Assembly (NCBI GenBank): GCA_907165135.1 | Contig: OU015569.1 | Location: forward strand, 10,602,501-10,666,500 | Source of the DNA: Oikopleura dioica | Taxonomy: Eukaryota; Chordata; Appendicularia; Copelata; Oikopleuridae | Direction of reading: 5' to 3' | Length of the DNA stretch: 64,000 nt | In this document: positions 10,094 to 20,922 of the stretch, one piece after another | How positions within the stretch are numbered: the first letter of the stretch is position 1 | How the letters are laid out: each line of letters starts with the position of its first letter | Made by a program: the position numbers and the translations under genes | The notes under the pieces: generated by a model | Told to the model about the DNA's origin: nothing | The model's database searches: none | Seen by the model: the letters and a program-made list of their open reading frames with translations, nothing else

Positions 10094-12101
10094 ATGATCA
10101 GAGGATCAGTAAGAGGATGGCGTCCCTCAAGAAGTTTCTCTATCTCCACTGTTTTCTGCTCTGAAACCAAGAAAGCAGGGGTGACCATTTGGGCAAAAAA
10201 ATCATCGTCGGGCCGACCAATTGCCCGCCCAATACCAAAAATCAAGACCCGGGCCGACCAAATGCCCGACCAGTCCGATGTGCCCAGAATGCCCAATCGG
10301 GCAATTGGGCAATTTTTCGGGCATAAATTTACCCGACATTTCGGGCTTGTTAAAACTTTAATTTTTTAAATTTCTCTTAATAATTTATTACAGTTGAAGA
10401 TTGGGAAGGTTTGAAATATATTTAAAAAGCGGTTAAAAAATAATTTTGTAAAAGATCGATCAGGTTGTCAAGAATAGACAGCTAACCATTAAGGTCCACT
10501 TCACACACTCTTGCATAACCGTCTCGAAAAAAGGGGTTCAAAAATGGGGTTGGAAAAATGAGTGATAAAAAGGATTTGGAGGTCAAGGGTAGACAGCTAA
10601 CCATGAAGGTCCACTTCACACACCCTTGCAGAACCATCTCCGCAAAGAAGGGGTTGAGTTAAGGGTAGAGATAATTTCACAAAAGGATCAAGAGGTCAAA
10701 GGTAGACAGCTAACCATAGAGGTTCACTTCACACACCCTTGCAGAACCTTCTCCTTATATCTTTTTTCTTGTTTATGAGCTTAACGACCAATAAGCGGAC
10801 AGGAAAACGCCCACGTTCATGATTTTCCCCGGTGGGCATTTGCCCAACTGCCCGATGGTGTCCAACTGCCCAGAAAATGCCCAAATGCCCGACTTTTCCA
10901 ATGTTGCCCAGCCTATTTTCAGGCGTTGAGCCGACCAAATGCCCGCCCAAAAGCGTTTTTGCCCGAAAAGTGCCCGATTTGCCCAAATGCCCAATGCCCA
11001 AATGGTCACCCCTGAAGAAAGTCGACAAGACAGTCAACAAGGCGAAAATTGGAATGGACGAAAATGCGCTCTTCAAATACTTTTCTAGCGGTTGCTTCGG
11101 CCTCAAAGATTTCTTCCGACCTGTGGAAGATTGGGAAAACATTGTCAGTCTTTCTGCCAATTTTTCTGGGGCCGAGTATACTCCTGAGATCCTGAAGGGC
11201 TTCAAAAACGATCAGCTTCATGAGCTTTGGTATGTTCTTTTGAGGCATAAGAATCTTATCCGAACGGAAAAGTACGAAGCATGGAGAAAGAAGAAGGTAT
11301 TCAACCATAATTGTTCTTCAATGATAATCGTTCTCAGACCTATGAATACAAAGTAGACCCAGAAGAAATTGTCTCTCATAGTATGTTCAATATCAAAGAA
11401 GAAATAAAAAGGAGGAATCAAACTGTCGAGCGGAAGCGAAGAAGACCGCGGAGAATGGAGATGACAACTCTTTACGATACGTCTGGAATCGGCAGTGGTA
11501 GTGAAGTCGAGCTTGATGCTCATGTTCTGCCCCCAACGTAAGATTCTGGCGAATTTCTATCTTTATCTTTTTGTAGATCAGAGTCTCCAAAAGGCTATCC
11601 TGAGAATATGGACACGCATCACATTAATAACTACTATCCAATGGATGTTGAGCAGCCAGCTGCGATATCTTTCTACGACAAGAATGGCAAGAAACAAACT
11701 CTTATTCACTTTAAAAAATTTGAAATTTTAGATATGGATAAAATGTCACTTCAAGAAGACGCGGCGATGCAGGAGCACTACTTCTTCGCTAAAATTAATA
11801 AAATGTGGACACATTATAAAGGCAAGCAGTCGCAAATCCTTTCGCCCGAAGAGTATCAAAATAGACTTGAAGATGGCTATTATCCAGAAGAAGTTCCAGA
11901 CGTGCGTATTCCTCAAAGATCTCTGATCATATAACATAACTCTTTCAGTGGTTCCGCGATATGTTCATGCACGATGATATGTGGACGTACGGGATCTGGG
12001 CGCAGCACGGCGTCCTCGCCCACAAAGAAGTCTTCTCCGGCCAAAAAGAAAGACCTTTCCTTGCTCGAGACTATGCTAATGAAAAGCGCCCGTATAACTA
12101 A
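10094..12101 (+). CDS. MRPL47: Mitochondrial ribosomal protein uL29m (MRPL47-like)
   Basis: This is a predicted large-subunit mitoribosome protein. Exons: 10094-10180, 11018-11296, 11338-11537, 11577-11901 and 11949-12101, all GT-AG. Exon 1 (MIRGSVRGWRPSRSFSIST) is a typical mitochondrial targeting peptide. Exon 2 has GLKDFFRPVEDWEN followed by FKNDQLHELWYVLLRHKNLI, the uL29 signature seen in MRPL47. The rest is basic then acidic and ends FLARDYANEKRPYN; I recognise no separate domain there, and it makes the protein longer than human MRPL47. Intron 1 (10181-11017) is almost entirely a transposon insertion. Removing it as a GT-AG intron keeps the frame (SETKKAG joined to KVDKTV). The gene lies 75 nt upstream of NEK. 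Confidence 0.82.
10176..11014. mobile_element. Non-autonomous TIR element acting as intron 1 of MRPL47
   Basis: The element is 839 bp with 20-bp perfect terminal inverted repeats (CAGGGGTGACCATTTGGGCA at 10176 and its complement ending at 11014). It is flanked by a 7-bp target duplication, AAGAAAG (10169-10175 and 11015-11021). The CAGGGGTG terminus resembles hAT-type ends, but hAT duplications are normally 8 bp, so the superfamily is open. The interior is packed with GGGC/GCCC words. Three direct copies of a roughly 55-bp sequence (TAGACAGCTAACCAT... near 10476, 10590 and 10703) repeat with a 114-115 bp period. No transposase frame is present. A GT donor lies inside the left repeat (GG/GTGACC) and the acceptor AG lies in the right duplication. 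Confidence 0.9.
10467..10755. repeat. Three-copy direct repeat inside the MRPL47 element
   Basis: A segment containing AGACAGCTAACCAT, then GGTCCACTTCACACAC and CTTGCA, occurs three times. Copies are spaced about 115 and 114 bp, judged by the GGTCCACT or GGTTCACT word at 10493, 10607 and 10721. Copies differ by a few substitutions, so they are older than the insertion or evolved within the family. Confidence 0.85.
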
Positions 12102-12176
12102 AAATAAACTAATTTTGCAATTCAAAATTTGTTTGAATCCCTGCTTTACAGAAAGCATCAAAGATAGATTGATAGA

Positions 12177-15100
12177 ATGGAAAAGTATGAAGTCATATCG
12201 AAAATAGGCTCTGGTTCGTATGGGGAAGTGTCGCTCATTCAGGACAAGAAAACGTCGAAGAAATATGTGGTGAAGAAAGTGAGCTTGCTGGGCACGTGGA
12301 AAGAGAGAAAAGCGGCGATGCTGGAGGTGAAGTTGTTACAGACACTCAAGCATCCGAACATCGTCTCGTACCACGACTCGGTTCAGAGTCAAGACGGCCA
12401 CTTGCAAATTGTCATGGCCTACTGCGAAGGCGGCGATCTCTGCAGATATCTCAAAAAGCGAAAAGAGCCACTGGACGAGCAGCAACTTGTCGAATGGCTC
12501 GTGCAGACCTGCATGGCGCTACAGTACTTGCACAGCAAAAACATTCTTCACAGGCTCAGGTTCGAAAACGCCACTACTCCGATACTCCTTGTTGTCACCA
12601 AACTACCAAAACAACCGCAAATTACCAAAGAAAAAGAAACTGAAAGAGTGAAAATCATCAATTGGAAGGTCACTCTTTCTTAGTTTTTTAGGTGATAAGT
12701 TTGGTTCTCAATCGATGATCAAAAACCAAATTAGTTTATTGTGAAAAAATAGAAAAGAACGAACAGACAAATTCAAAAAGATCTAAAATAGTGAAATTTA
12801 GAACAGGAAAAAAACAAAACGGGAATGAAAAAATCGTGGCTACAGAAAAATACATATGAAATTAAATCTAAGACTACAGTAAGAAAAAATACGAGTGAAA
12901 AACATAAGCTAAAAAGTGACAGAGTGAGTAAATACAGAGAGATTAAATACAAAAAAAATATAAAATTTTCAATAAGGTAAACGAGAAGGAAAAAATCTGA
13001 AGAGCGCTTAGAAAGCGTGTTGAGTTTCCTCTTCAGTGTAGACAAGCTCCTCGTGGACAACTTTGGTGATGGCCAAGTCAGCTTCGCAGTCGCCGGCGAC
13101 TAGAATTGAATTTTAGATGGAGAAGTTTTGAGACTGAGAGTGGCTTACCGTTTTCCTTGTCCTCTTCGTTGTCTTCAGTTCGAGAGCGCTTGACGTTCTC
13201 CTCTGGGGCCTCGCTCTTTCGCTTTCGTCGGAGCTTGGTGGGGTCACTAAACAAAATGCTTTAGAATTTTTGAAGTCTAAGAGGAGATCTTACCAGACAG
13301 AGTATTTCGGCTTGTACTCGGTGACTTGAGCGCGAGCGGTCTTCATCTCTTGCCATTTCTTCTGTCGCTCGTTGACGTTTTGCTGCCATTTGGCGGGAAC
13401 AGCTGCGCCATCGAATTTTGGAACTTGGTCGACCTGGAGAATTTCGATAAATTTAAGGCCCACTATTTACACTCAGGTCGGTCCATGTTTTTTACCAAGA
13501 AATATCAAGTGAACCATCAACCGTGTGTTTATTTACAACAAAGAACCCTTTACTAACCTGCTTGTCCGTCGCGAAATCATAAAAGAAGGCGACAGGCTTC
13601 TCGATCGTCATGGTATTGGTAGTTGAGGAGTTCGTCTTGTCTGTACTGTCGAAAAGTGAATCTGAGCCCTTTTCTGAAAAATGGGCTCAGCTCGACAGAT
13701 CCTCATAAACATTCTAGAGAAAATTTTTCAACTCGAAAACAACTTTTGCCGGAGATCGCGCGGTTACCAGTTTTCGGCGGATAATTCGCATTTTAAGGCT
13801 TTTTGAACCTGCAAAAGAGATCTAAAAACTCAAAATATATTTCTGACATCTAGTGAAGTTATAAAACTTGGAGATTTGGGGATCGCAAGAGAATTAGGAG
13901 CGGTTTTTACACAAAAAAATGGCGATTTTGAGAGTTTCTCTCTCGAACGCGAAATTCTAGAAAAATTTGTTTGTTTTTCGGGATCAACGAAAATTTTCTC
14001 GTTTTTTCTCGCCTTTTTACCCCTTTTTCGAGTGTAAAAACCGAGTTTAGACTCTGCTACTGATCTTGCAACAACTGTAATTGGTACTCCCTACTACATG
14101 TCGCCGGAGCTGTTCAGTAGCAGGCCTTACGGGAAGGAATCCGACGTCTGGGCCCTTGGTTGTTGCACTTTTGAGATGATGACGCGCAGGCATGCATTCA
14201 ATGCGCGCGATTTGGACTCTTTAGCCATGAAAGTCTTGCACGGAAAAGCTCCTAAAATGCCACACACTTATTCAAAGCGACTAACAGACCTGGTTCTTCG
14301 AATGCTATCTTTTGAATCTGAACATAGGCCAACTGTATCGGAAATACTCCAGCAACGTTTCGTTAGGTAGAGTCCTTATTTCCAAGGAATTATCATAAAC
14401 TGATTTTCTGCTGAAATGTTCATCTTGGGAAAATAATTGTAATCATTTTTTATAAAACAAAGCTGATGTTTAGTGAAAAAGCTTACTTCAAAGCATGTCC
14501 GCAAAAGCTTTTTTTTCCGCATTTCGCATGGAAAATATTTTCCACTAGTCCATATCATAAGTAAAATGTGGCACAGACCCAGTCTAAATACGAAAAAATG
14601 ATGCTGGACCATGGAAAATATAACTCGATATATTTTATAATATGAACTCTTGTAGGGACAGGATCAAAATTTTCCTGGCGCGACAACGTCCTCACTCTGG
14701 AAAGTCTTCACGGAAATCTTCCTCTCGACCTTCATCTGGTAAAAGTCCAGTCTCTCAAGGATTGGATGTCTATATGTTTACACCAAGTAGATAGTTGCAA
14801 ACTCCTGAAACCTCCTTGGTTCCCGGACTTTTAGCATCATTTTCGTCATCTTTCATAGCTCCCGCACTAAGCCAACTTCACGAAAACGCTCCCCCTGCTC
14901 CTAAGACCGAGGAAAAGCCAGCAGAAACGGAATTTAACACGATGGAACCACAAATAGGAACAGTAGTCTTCCAGAACGAATCCGAACCGGTTAGACAAGC
15001 AAAACCGCCATCAGAGAAGGCGAAAAACGCCCAAATGAATCAGTTTATTTCTGATGTGGCACTCAACTACGCTATGCAAAATCCAAACTTGGCGGAGAAC

Positions 15101-15857
15101 AAAGAAACCTACATAGGAAGGGATGAAAATGCACTTTTAGATTGATTTCCAAGCCAAAAAGGCCGACCACGGCTATTTTCGAGAAAAAATCGCAGAAAAA
15201 CAAACAAATTGCCTCAAAAATTCTAGAATCAGCAGAAAATCTCTTCAAAGTCGCGAAAAATGTCGGAGTAGCTCCCCCATCACATCCAGTCGTGCAAAAC
15301 GTTAAAAACGAGCGAGTTCCGAACTCAAACAATTCTTCTCTAAACTCGACGTCAACTGCTCGCGATCGACGGCGAAAAGCGAGACTGGAGCAGATTGCAA
15401 AAGAGCGACGTGTCTCACTTGCCAAAGAGCAGTCCTCGATGGTCGATCTGATGACTTCCACGCTCAATCAGCTGCCTGAAGAGCTTAAAAGCCCTCGTTT
15501 GCCCGAGCCGAGTTTGCTTGCTGCAGATCGGACTCTCAACAGGTTTCGCAACGATTTCAAATCAACTGATACAAACGCCATCATTTTAGTGACTATCGAA
15601 GTGCGAATAGAATGGTTACTCTGCATAAAATGCTTGAGAGGGAGCTTGGAATATCCAATCTTGTCAAGGCTCTAAAAGCGGTATTTCTTCCTTGCAAAGA
15701 TCCTCTTTCTTAATCTTAATTCTAGGTGAGCAATCCGAATAAAGAAGAGATGTGGAACCAACTGAATAATCTTCTCCCGACCTGGAATCGTGACATTTGG
15801 GCGGCTCGAGTCTACACTCTTCATGTTCTCAGAGGCCTTGGTGATCATGCCTACTAA
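12177..15857 (+). CDS. NEK4-like NIMA-related serine/threonine kinase
   Basis: The kinase domain starts at the first residues (MEKYEVISKIGSGSYGEV) with a glycine loop and the VAIK-type lysine in KYVVKKV. It continues with [40 protein letters not shown] and SDVWALGCCTFEMMTRRHAFNA, a pattern closest to NEK4. The tail is Ser/Lys-rich (RPHSGKSSRKSSSRPSSG) and ends at a TAA at 15855-15857. Two introns are odd. Intron 1 (about 12554-13817) holds a gene on the other strand, and an intact HRD motif requires a GC donor. Intron 2 (13898-14050) fits only as GA-AG. NEK4 family kinases act at cilia and in the DNA-damage response. The start is 75 nt after the MRPL47-like stop, with a TTTACAG acceptor-like site between. 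Confidence 0.88.
13008..13611 (-). CDS. Nested gene for a small charged protein of unknown function
   Basis: On the minus strand inside NEK intron 1, four exons (13611-13558, 13433-13294, 13246-13149, 13099-13008) with GT-AG borders and agreeing phases encode 127 residues, starting MTIEKPVAFFYDFATDK. The middle is helical and polar (AKWQQNVNERQKKWQEMKTA). A basic patch PTKLRRKRKSE resembles a nuclear localisation signal and is followed by an acidic stretch (RTEDNEEDKEN). The end reads VHEELVYTEEETQHAF. Codon usage is G/C-rich like the real genes here. I do not recognise the family; a nuclear or chromatin-associated role is only a guess from the basic patch. Confidence 0.75.
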
Positions 15858-16056
15858 CTTTTATTCTACCTAACTTTCAAATGCAAATCCCTGTACATAA
15901 TTCACTTACCCAAACTTCCAGTAACTGATCTTCCTGCTACCTTCTTACTACCTTCGATAACCACCATTCCCTCTACAAATTATTTTTATATTTTAATCAT
16001 AGCTTCTACTTTTATATAAAAAAGAACTCTTCCTAAATCCTCTATCTCAAATAAGA

Positions 16057-17093
16057 ATGGAAGTGGTCAAGTGCTGGAAATGCGAGCTACCCTCTGAAAT
16101 AACAATCCAGGCGTCGGGCTTCTTTTGCTCCAGCTGCTTTGTCGAGTACTTCAGGCAGAAATATCGAAAGATCATCGGTTAGTAAATTCGATCTTAGCAG
16201 AATGAACGTAATTTTCTTTCCAGGTGCGTCAAAGCTTATACGAGACAGAGACCTGGTCGTGTTCGCTTTTGACGGAAGCGCGTCTGGCTGTGCAATGCTC
16301 AACGTTATTTCCACTTTCCAGCAGCACTTTGCCAAAGCTAACTCGGAGAATATGAATTATAAAAGGAAGAATCGCTACATCACGAAGGCTCTTCATATGA
16401 CGGATTCATGGTATATCAATATAATGGTATATTTACTCATCATTCTTCATTCATGCCTGAATCTTAAATGATTAAACAATAAAACTTTTTTTAGCAACGA
16501 AAGAGTTAAAACAGCATTAGAATCAAGTGGAATTGAGTATGTAGTTTTCTCTCCATCTGAAGAAATGAAAGAAAAATATGAGAAGCAATGCTTCAAGATC
16601 GAGAGATTCGGAGACGAGACGGAAAATGAATTCAACAAGAAAAGTCTCCAAATGGAGCTACTCGTGGACAAGGCGAAAGAAATGAATGCTCAGTTTCTCA
16701 TGCTCTCGTCGCATGTTGAAAGCCTAGCGGCGAAAACACTGAGCGTCGTGAGTCTTGGATTGGGAGAGGAGATACAAGCTACTGCTGGTCTTTGCCACAC
16801 TTACAATGGGCTCAGGATACTTGTAAGTTTTCGTTTTCTCTTCCTTGATTTCATCAGGCAAAATAAAGAAGCCGTTCCGAGAGATGACGAAGAAGGAAAT
16901 TGATTTCTATGTTAATGCCACCTGCGGAGAAGGTATTTTACCAGAAGAAAACAAAGAAGAAGAAGATCAATCAAGTATCAAAAGTATACAGTCCTTAGCG
17001 GCGAAGTTTTTGTCCGATTTGAATAGTCAAGGAAAGGACTCGAATCCAAGCGCAATCGTTAGACTTTCAAATAAACTGAAAATGAAAAGCTGA
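16057..17093 (+). CDS. CTU2: Cytoplasmic tRNA 2-thiolation protein 2-like
   Basis: CTU2 (NCS2) partners CTU1 in the thiolation of wobble uridine in Lys, Glu and Gln tRNAs. The N-terminus carries the CxxC pair typical of the family, with 16 residues between the two (CWKCELPSEITIQ...FFCSSCFVEYFRQKYRKIIG). Then DLVVFAFDGSASGCAML stands in the position of the P-loop-like SGGxxS motif. Downstream LMLSSHVESLAAKTLSVVSLG aligns with the helix after the nucleotide site, and KKPFREMTKKEIDFYVNA matches the conserved PLR/KE-type block. The protein is only about 300 residues and lacks the C-terminal Cys-rich part of human CTU2, so it is reduced. A DEF8-like gene follows 33 nt later, with a TTTAAG acceptor in the gap. 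Confidence 0.8.
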
Positions 17094-17126
17094 AAGGAGA
17101 GTTGCTAAATAATTGTTGATTTAAGA

Positions 17127-18832
17127 ATGAGATCGCGGAGTTCTTCGGTGACCACGAACAACTCGGGATCGGCTCTAACGAATGACGAAATCGGAATTTC
17201 TGAATCTTCTGGTGGCCTTGGCCTTTCTCGTCCACAAGAGTTGAAGCTTGCCATCGAGTGTCTCAAGAAACGCGTCGTCGAGGCCGAGAACATGCACCAA
17301 CTCGAGCAGAAAGCGTTGCTCATCGAGAAGCTAATCGAACTTCGCACTGAATTAGAAGATCTGACATCGGAAAAGTCCTCTGGAGTCCGAATAACGCGAA
17401 AGTTGGGGCACGAGTTTACGCATTTACCGAAATCGAGCGAGAACTATTGCGAACAGTGTCTTGGCGCGTGCTGGTCCTCGAAAAACGTGGCTAAATGCAA
17501 CTTCTGTGGCTTTTTCGCGCACGAAAAATGCTTACGTTCGATCTCGAAGCGCTGCCAAGGACAGGGCGGAAATTACGTCCTCGACATTTGCCCCGAGCGC
17601 GGCCTTCATCTTCAAAAGTACAGGTGTAAAGATTGTCGCTGCAAAATTGCCGTGAACCCGACAGAAGCGAAAAAGGGCACTGCAGAGGCGAGACTGTGCA
17701 GCTACAGCGGTTTCTACTTCTGCGCAGCGTGCCACTGGAACGACACTCGCGTTATTCCGGGGAGAATAGTGAAGAACTGGGATTTCGTGGAGTATCCCGT
17801 TGCACGGAGCTCGTTTCGCTATTTGAGGAGCGCCGAGAAACGCGTCTTGATAAACATCGAGAAGGAGAACGAGCAGTTGTACTCCTTCGTTGAGGAGCTG
17901 CAGCAGATTCGCAAACTTCGGGACGACATTCTCCGCATGAAAGTGTATCTTTCCTGCTGTTCGGACGCGACAGAAAAGCGCTTACTTCTGCGCCTCCAAG
18001 AGCGGCAACACTTCGTAGAGAGCGCAGACGACTTCACCGTCCAAGATCTTTGCGACATTTCCTCTGGGACGTTGATCGACACGCTGGCGGAGATTCACGC
18101 GGACTACGCATTCCACATCAAGCTCGATTGTCTCCGCTGCCAAGCAAAAGGTTCGTCTATTTACGATCGAAAGATCGCCGACCGTGAACTTGGCTATTTT
18201 ATTAATCAATTACGTTTTACGTCAAATTGACTTCATTTCCGCAAGAATTCAGTGCGCTTATAAGGTTAAAAGAAAGAGTATTGCCGGAGCGTATAAATCA
18301 TTGTTAAGGCTTCATTTGCGGCATTTGTAATAATGGAAATGAACTTTTCCCGTTTGACGCATTTGTTTCTAATTGTGGGAAATGCGGCGCCGTATATCAG
18401 TAAGAATCCAATGTAGAAGCTGGCTTTTTTAAAACCCTCTTTCCTAGCAAAGAATGTTTCAATCCGTTTTCTGCGAATGCAAAATGTCCCCGGTGTGAAC
18501 GACTCGCCAAGAAAGATCGCGAGAAAACGCCCTCCAAGCCGGCTCCTCCGCCCAACACTCGTGGCAATCCCTTTATTCGCGTCGACGATCATTTACCTAG
18601 GAAAAGGTCGCCAATTCTCTTCCTTGATTTCGGTTTCCCTATGTCACATAGGCTATGTGGCGACCTTGAAATAGTACTGGCTCCCCGTCGTTTGCATAAA
18701 CATTTTCTTACAATTCATCAAAGTCCATTTTTCTCTTTCCTTATGATTTCTCGCCTACAGTTGCCTTATTTCTTCATCTTCAAGAGCAAAATTCGAATTC
18801 CGCTCGTTCATTCACATGCCTCTTTATTCTAA
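17127..18832 (+). CDS. DEF8: DEF8-like protein with C1 and Rubicon-homology zinc domains
   Basis: DEF8 proteins bind RAB7 and help regulate lysosome position. A coiled-coil N-terminus (about 35-85) is followed by a C1-type zinc finger ([17 protein letters not shown]...[12 protein letters not shown]). The Rubicon-homology domain follows: [32 protein letters not shown] and [11 protein letters not shown]. Exon 1 is 17127-18150. Exon 2 (from about 18309) supplies [18 protein letters not shown] and [10 protein letters not shown], and exon 3 (18448 on) gives [19 protein letters not shown], the last Cys4 cluster. The frame stays open to a TAA at 18832. The last about 75 residues do not look conserved, so the true end may be earlier or involve another intron. 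A 10-bp inverted repeat (AAGGTCGCCA, about 18604-18667) lies in this tail. Confidence 0.88.
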
Positions 18833-18880
18833 TTGATCGTTTTTAGAACCTGAACTTGTAAATTGTTGACGGAATCCAAA

Positions 18881-19705
18881 ATGTCGGATTGGGAGTCGAG
18901 GCGAACTGTTTGGGTGGGGAATTTGGAACCAAGAGTTACCGAAGAGATCCTTTTCGAGCTTTTTCTTCAAAGTAAGGAACAAGTCTTATCTGACTGACTT
19001 CTAACGAGCATAATAAAATCTTCAGTTGGCCCATTGGAAGATGTTACAAAACCGAAAAACAAGAACTTTGCCTTCATTCTCTATACGCACAAAAGAAGCA
19101 CAGGGTACGCTGTGAGAGCCTTGAATAACATCTCCCTCTTTGGGCAAATGATACATGTAAAATTCCGCGAAAAGAAGCGCAACGACGAATCGAGAGGTAA
19201 AATTTCACCGTAATACTCCTTTCTATCGTGCATTTTTCTCTAGAGAGGATGGATCGACGATTAGGAGATCGAAGCCAAAGTCGAGGTCGAAAGGGAAACT
19301 TCCGCGATTACGACAGGCCACGTGATGACAGAGACGATAGACGAGGAAGAGATAGAGACCGAGGAAGAGATCGGGACTTTGACCAGCGGCGAGGCGACGA
19401 CAGACGACGACCAGAGTCGTACCACAATGATGATCGACAACGCGGCGGTAGGCAGGTGCACATGGGCGGAGATCCCTGGCAAGCGCGCGGAAGGTGAGCT
19501 ACTTTCCATTTTTACCCAAAAATAAACTCAAACTGAAAGAGAGCGGGGAGGAAACCAATGGCGCGGATACGACGAGGAATGGTCGAATCGGCACTTGGAT
19601 GAATTCCGGCCACCACCGCGGCGTGATATCGACAACCGTAGCCAGATGATGCCTTCCCGTTCTAAATCGGCATCGAACAGACGAGGGGATCCTGGATGGC
19701 GTTAA
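18881..19705 (+). CDS. RBM7/RBM11-like RNA-binding protein with Arg/Asp-rich tail
   Basis: An RRM begins almost at the start. RNP2 is VWVGNLEP and is followed by TEEILFELFLQ; exon 2 supplies NFAFILYTHKRSTGYAVRAL with the RNP1-like NFAFILY, and LFGQMIHVKFR. This pattern (VGNLE...TEE-LFELF) is that of RBM7, part of the nuclear exosome targeting complex. The C-terminal half is rich in RDRGRD, RGG-like and DDR repeats (from 19246) and ends SASNRRGDPGWR. Introns are short (about 50 nt). The start lies 48 nt after the DEF8 stop with a TTTTTAG acceptor between, so this gene is probably the distal cistron of a CTU2-DEF8-RBM7 operon. Confidence 0.8.
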
Positions 19706-19888
19706 AAAGTTTTTTCACTGCCTTACTTCGCATTTGAAAATAAATAAAAAAAAAACATAGAAGACATTTACTGATATTCATTTGATACAACTTTTCAAAA
19801 ACATAAAGGCGATTGTTTGACTGTTTTTGATAGGCAGAGATCAAGGGTCGATTATTATTTCTAGCCAGGCAGGGCACTCGGTCACTTC

Positions 19889-20110
19889 TTGGCGGCGGTA
19901 CTTGCGTCCCCAGCCTTTTATCAACGAGATGGTCAAACAACGAGCAGCTATTGGGACTGGGATACATGCGCCCGAGCAGACCTAGACATAGATACGTTTG
20001 AATGGGAGAAGTCCACGGGGATTTACCTTGAGAGGGCCCTCGCCAAAGTGACTCGAGTGGACAAAGATGGCACAATCGTTGTCGCGGTTGTAAATCCAAA
20101 TGTATTGTAG
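19889..20110 (+). pseudogene. Possible retroelement polyprotein fragment
   Basis: The open frame contains EKSTGIYLERALAKVTRVD and GTIVVAVVNPNVL before a stop. An 'acquires ... DG ... V.V.NP' pattern of this kind often precedes the protease region in LTR retrotransposon polyproteins. It has no start codon (the frame opens at TTG), no flanking gag or reverse-transcriptase motifs, and no LTR that I can see. I call it a possible remnant only. Confidence 0.3.
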
Positions 20111-20922
20111 CGATTTCCACAACGTTAGTCCGCCGCTTACTGAATAATTCACGTTACTAACCGCGTAAAAAGTTCGACCAGATACAAAGCTTTTCTTTGG
20201 AATAGAAAAGCTTTGGAGCTGCGATCTAAGTTATGTTTTTTCTTGGCAAGGAGATCCGTCAACGCGGCGCCCTCCTTAGGTTGCAAAATCGACCCGTAAA
20301 TAACAGAAACAATAAAAATCGTCCTCGGTGGCGTCTGCCCTTGGCGCCACCACGTGAGATCCGGTGCCAGATAGATTTTCAAACTCTAACTTTCAATTTC
20401 GCTTTCAATTTGGAAAGTAGACGTTTCAAAGAGGATAGCATTTGTGTACTATACTTATAGAACGTATTCGAATATGTATCAAATAAAAATATAATTGCAG
20501 CGAATATTTGGGCACAAGGGCGATCTGGCGCCGACTTGTGGCGAATTTGAAACATTTTGGCGGTAACTTAAGTGAGCAACGGGGGCAGACTGGTTGGCGC
20601 CCTTGCAAAATGACCCCCCGATTCATATTCCCATGGTCCCCGAATCTGGCGCGATAGGAATAGGTCATTTTAGGGATTGGTTTCGTTTAGCGGTCGGGTT
20701 CCGCGGAGTCCCCGTGAATACAGCACGCATCGACATCAAAACTCGGAGCGCGCTCATTAATTTCTCTCCTTTCTGAACTTACTTTTCTCACGTGTGGATA
20801 ATTGCCTGCTTCCGGAGGGAAACTCGCCACACAAGCCATTTTCGTCCATTGAGTTCGCGAATAGATTGAAGTAGCGGCTATTTAATTATGAGTTGAATTA
20901 GATAAGAACGTGGATTGTTTGA

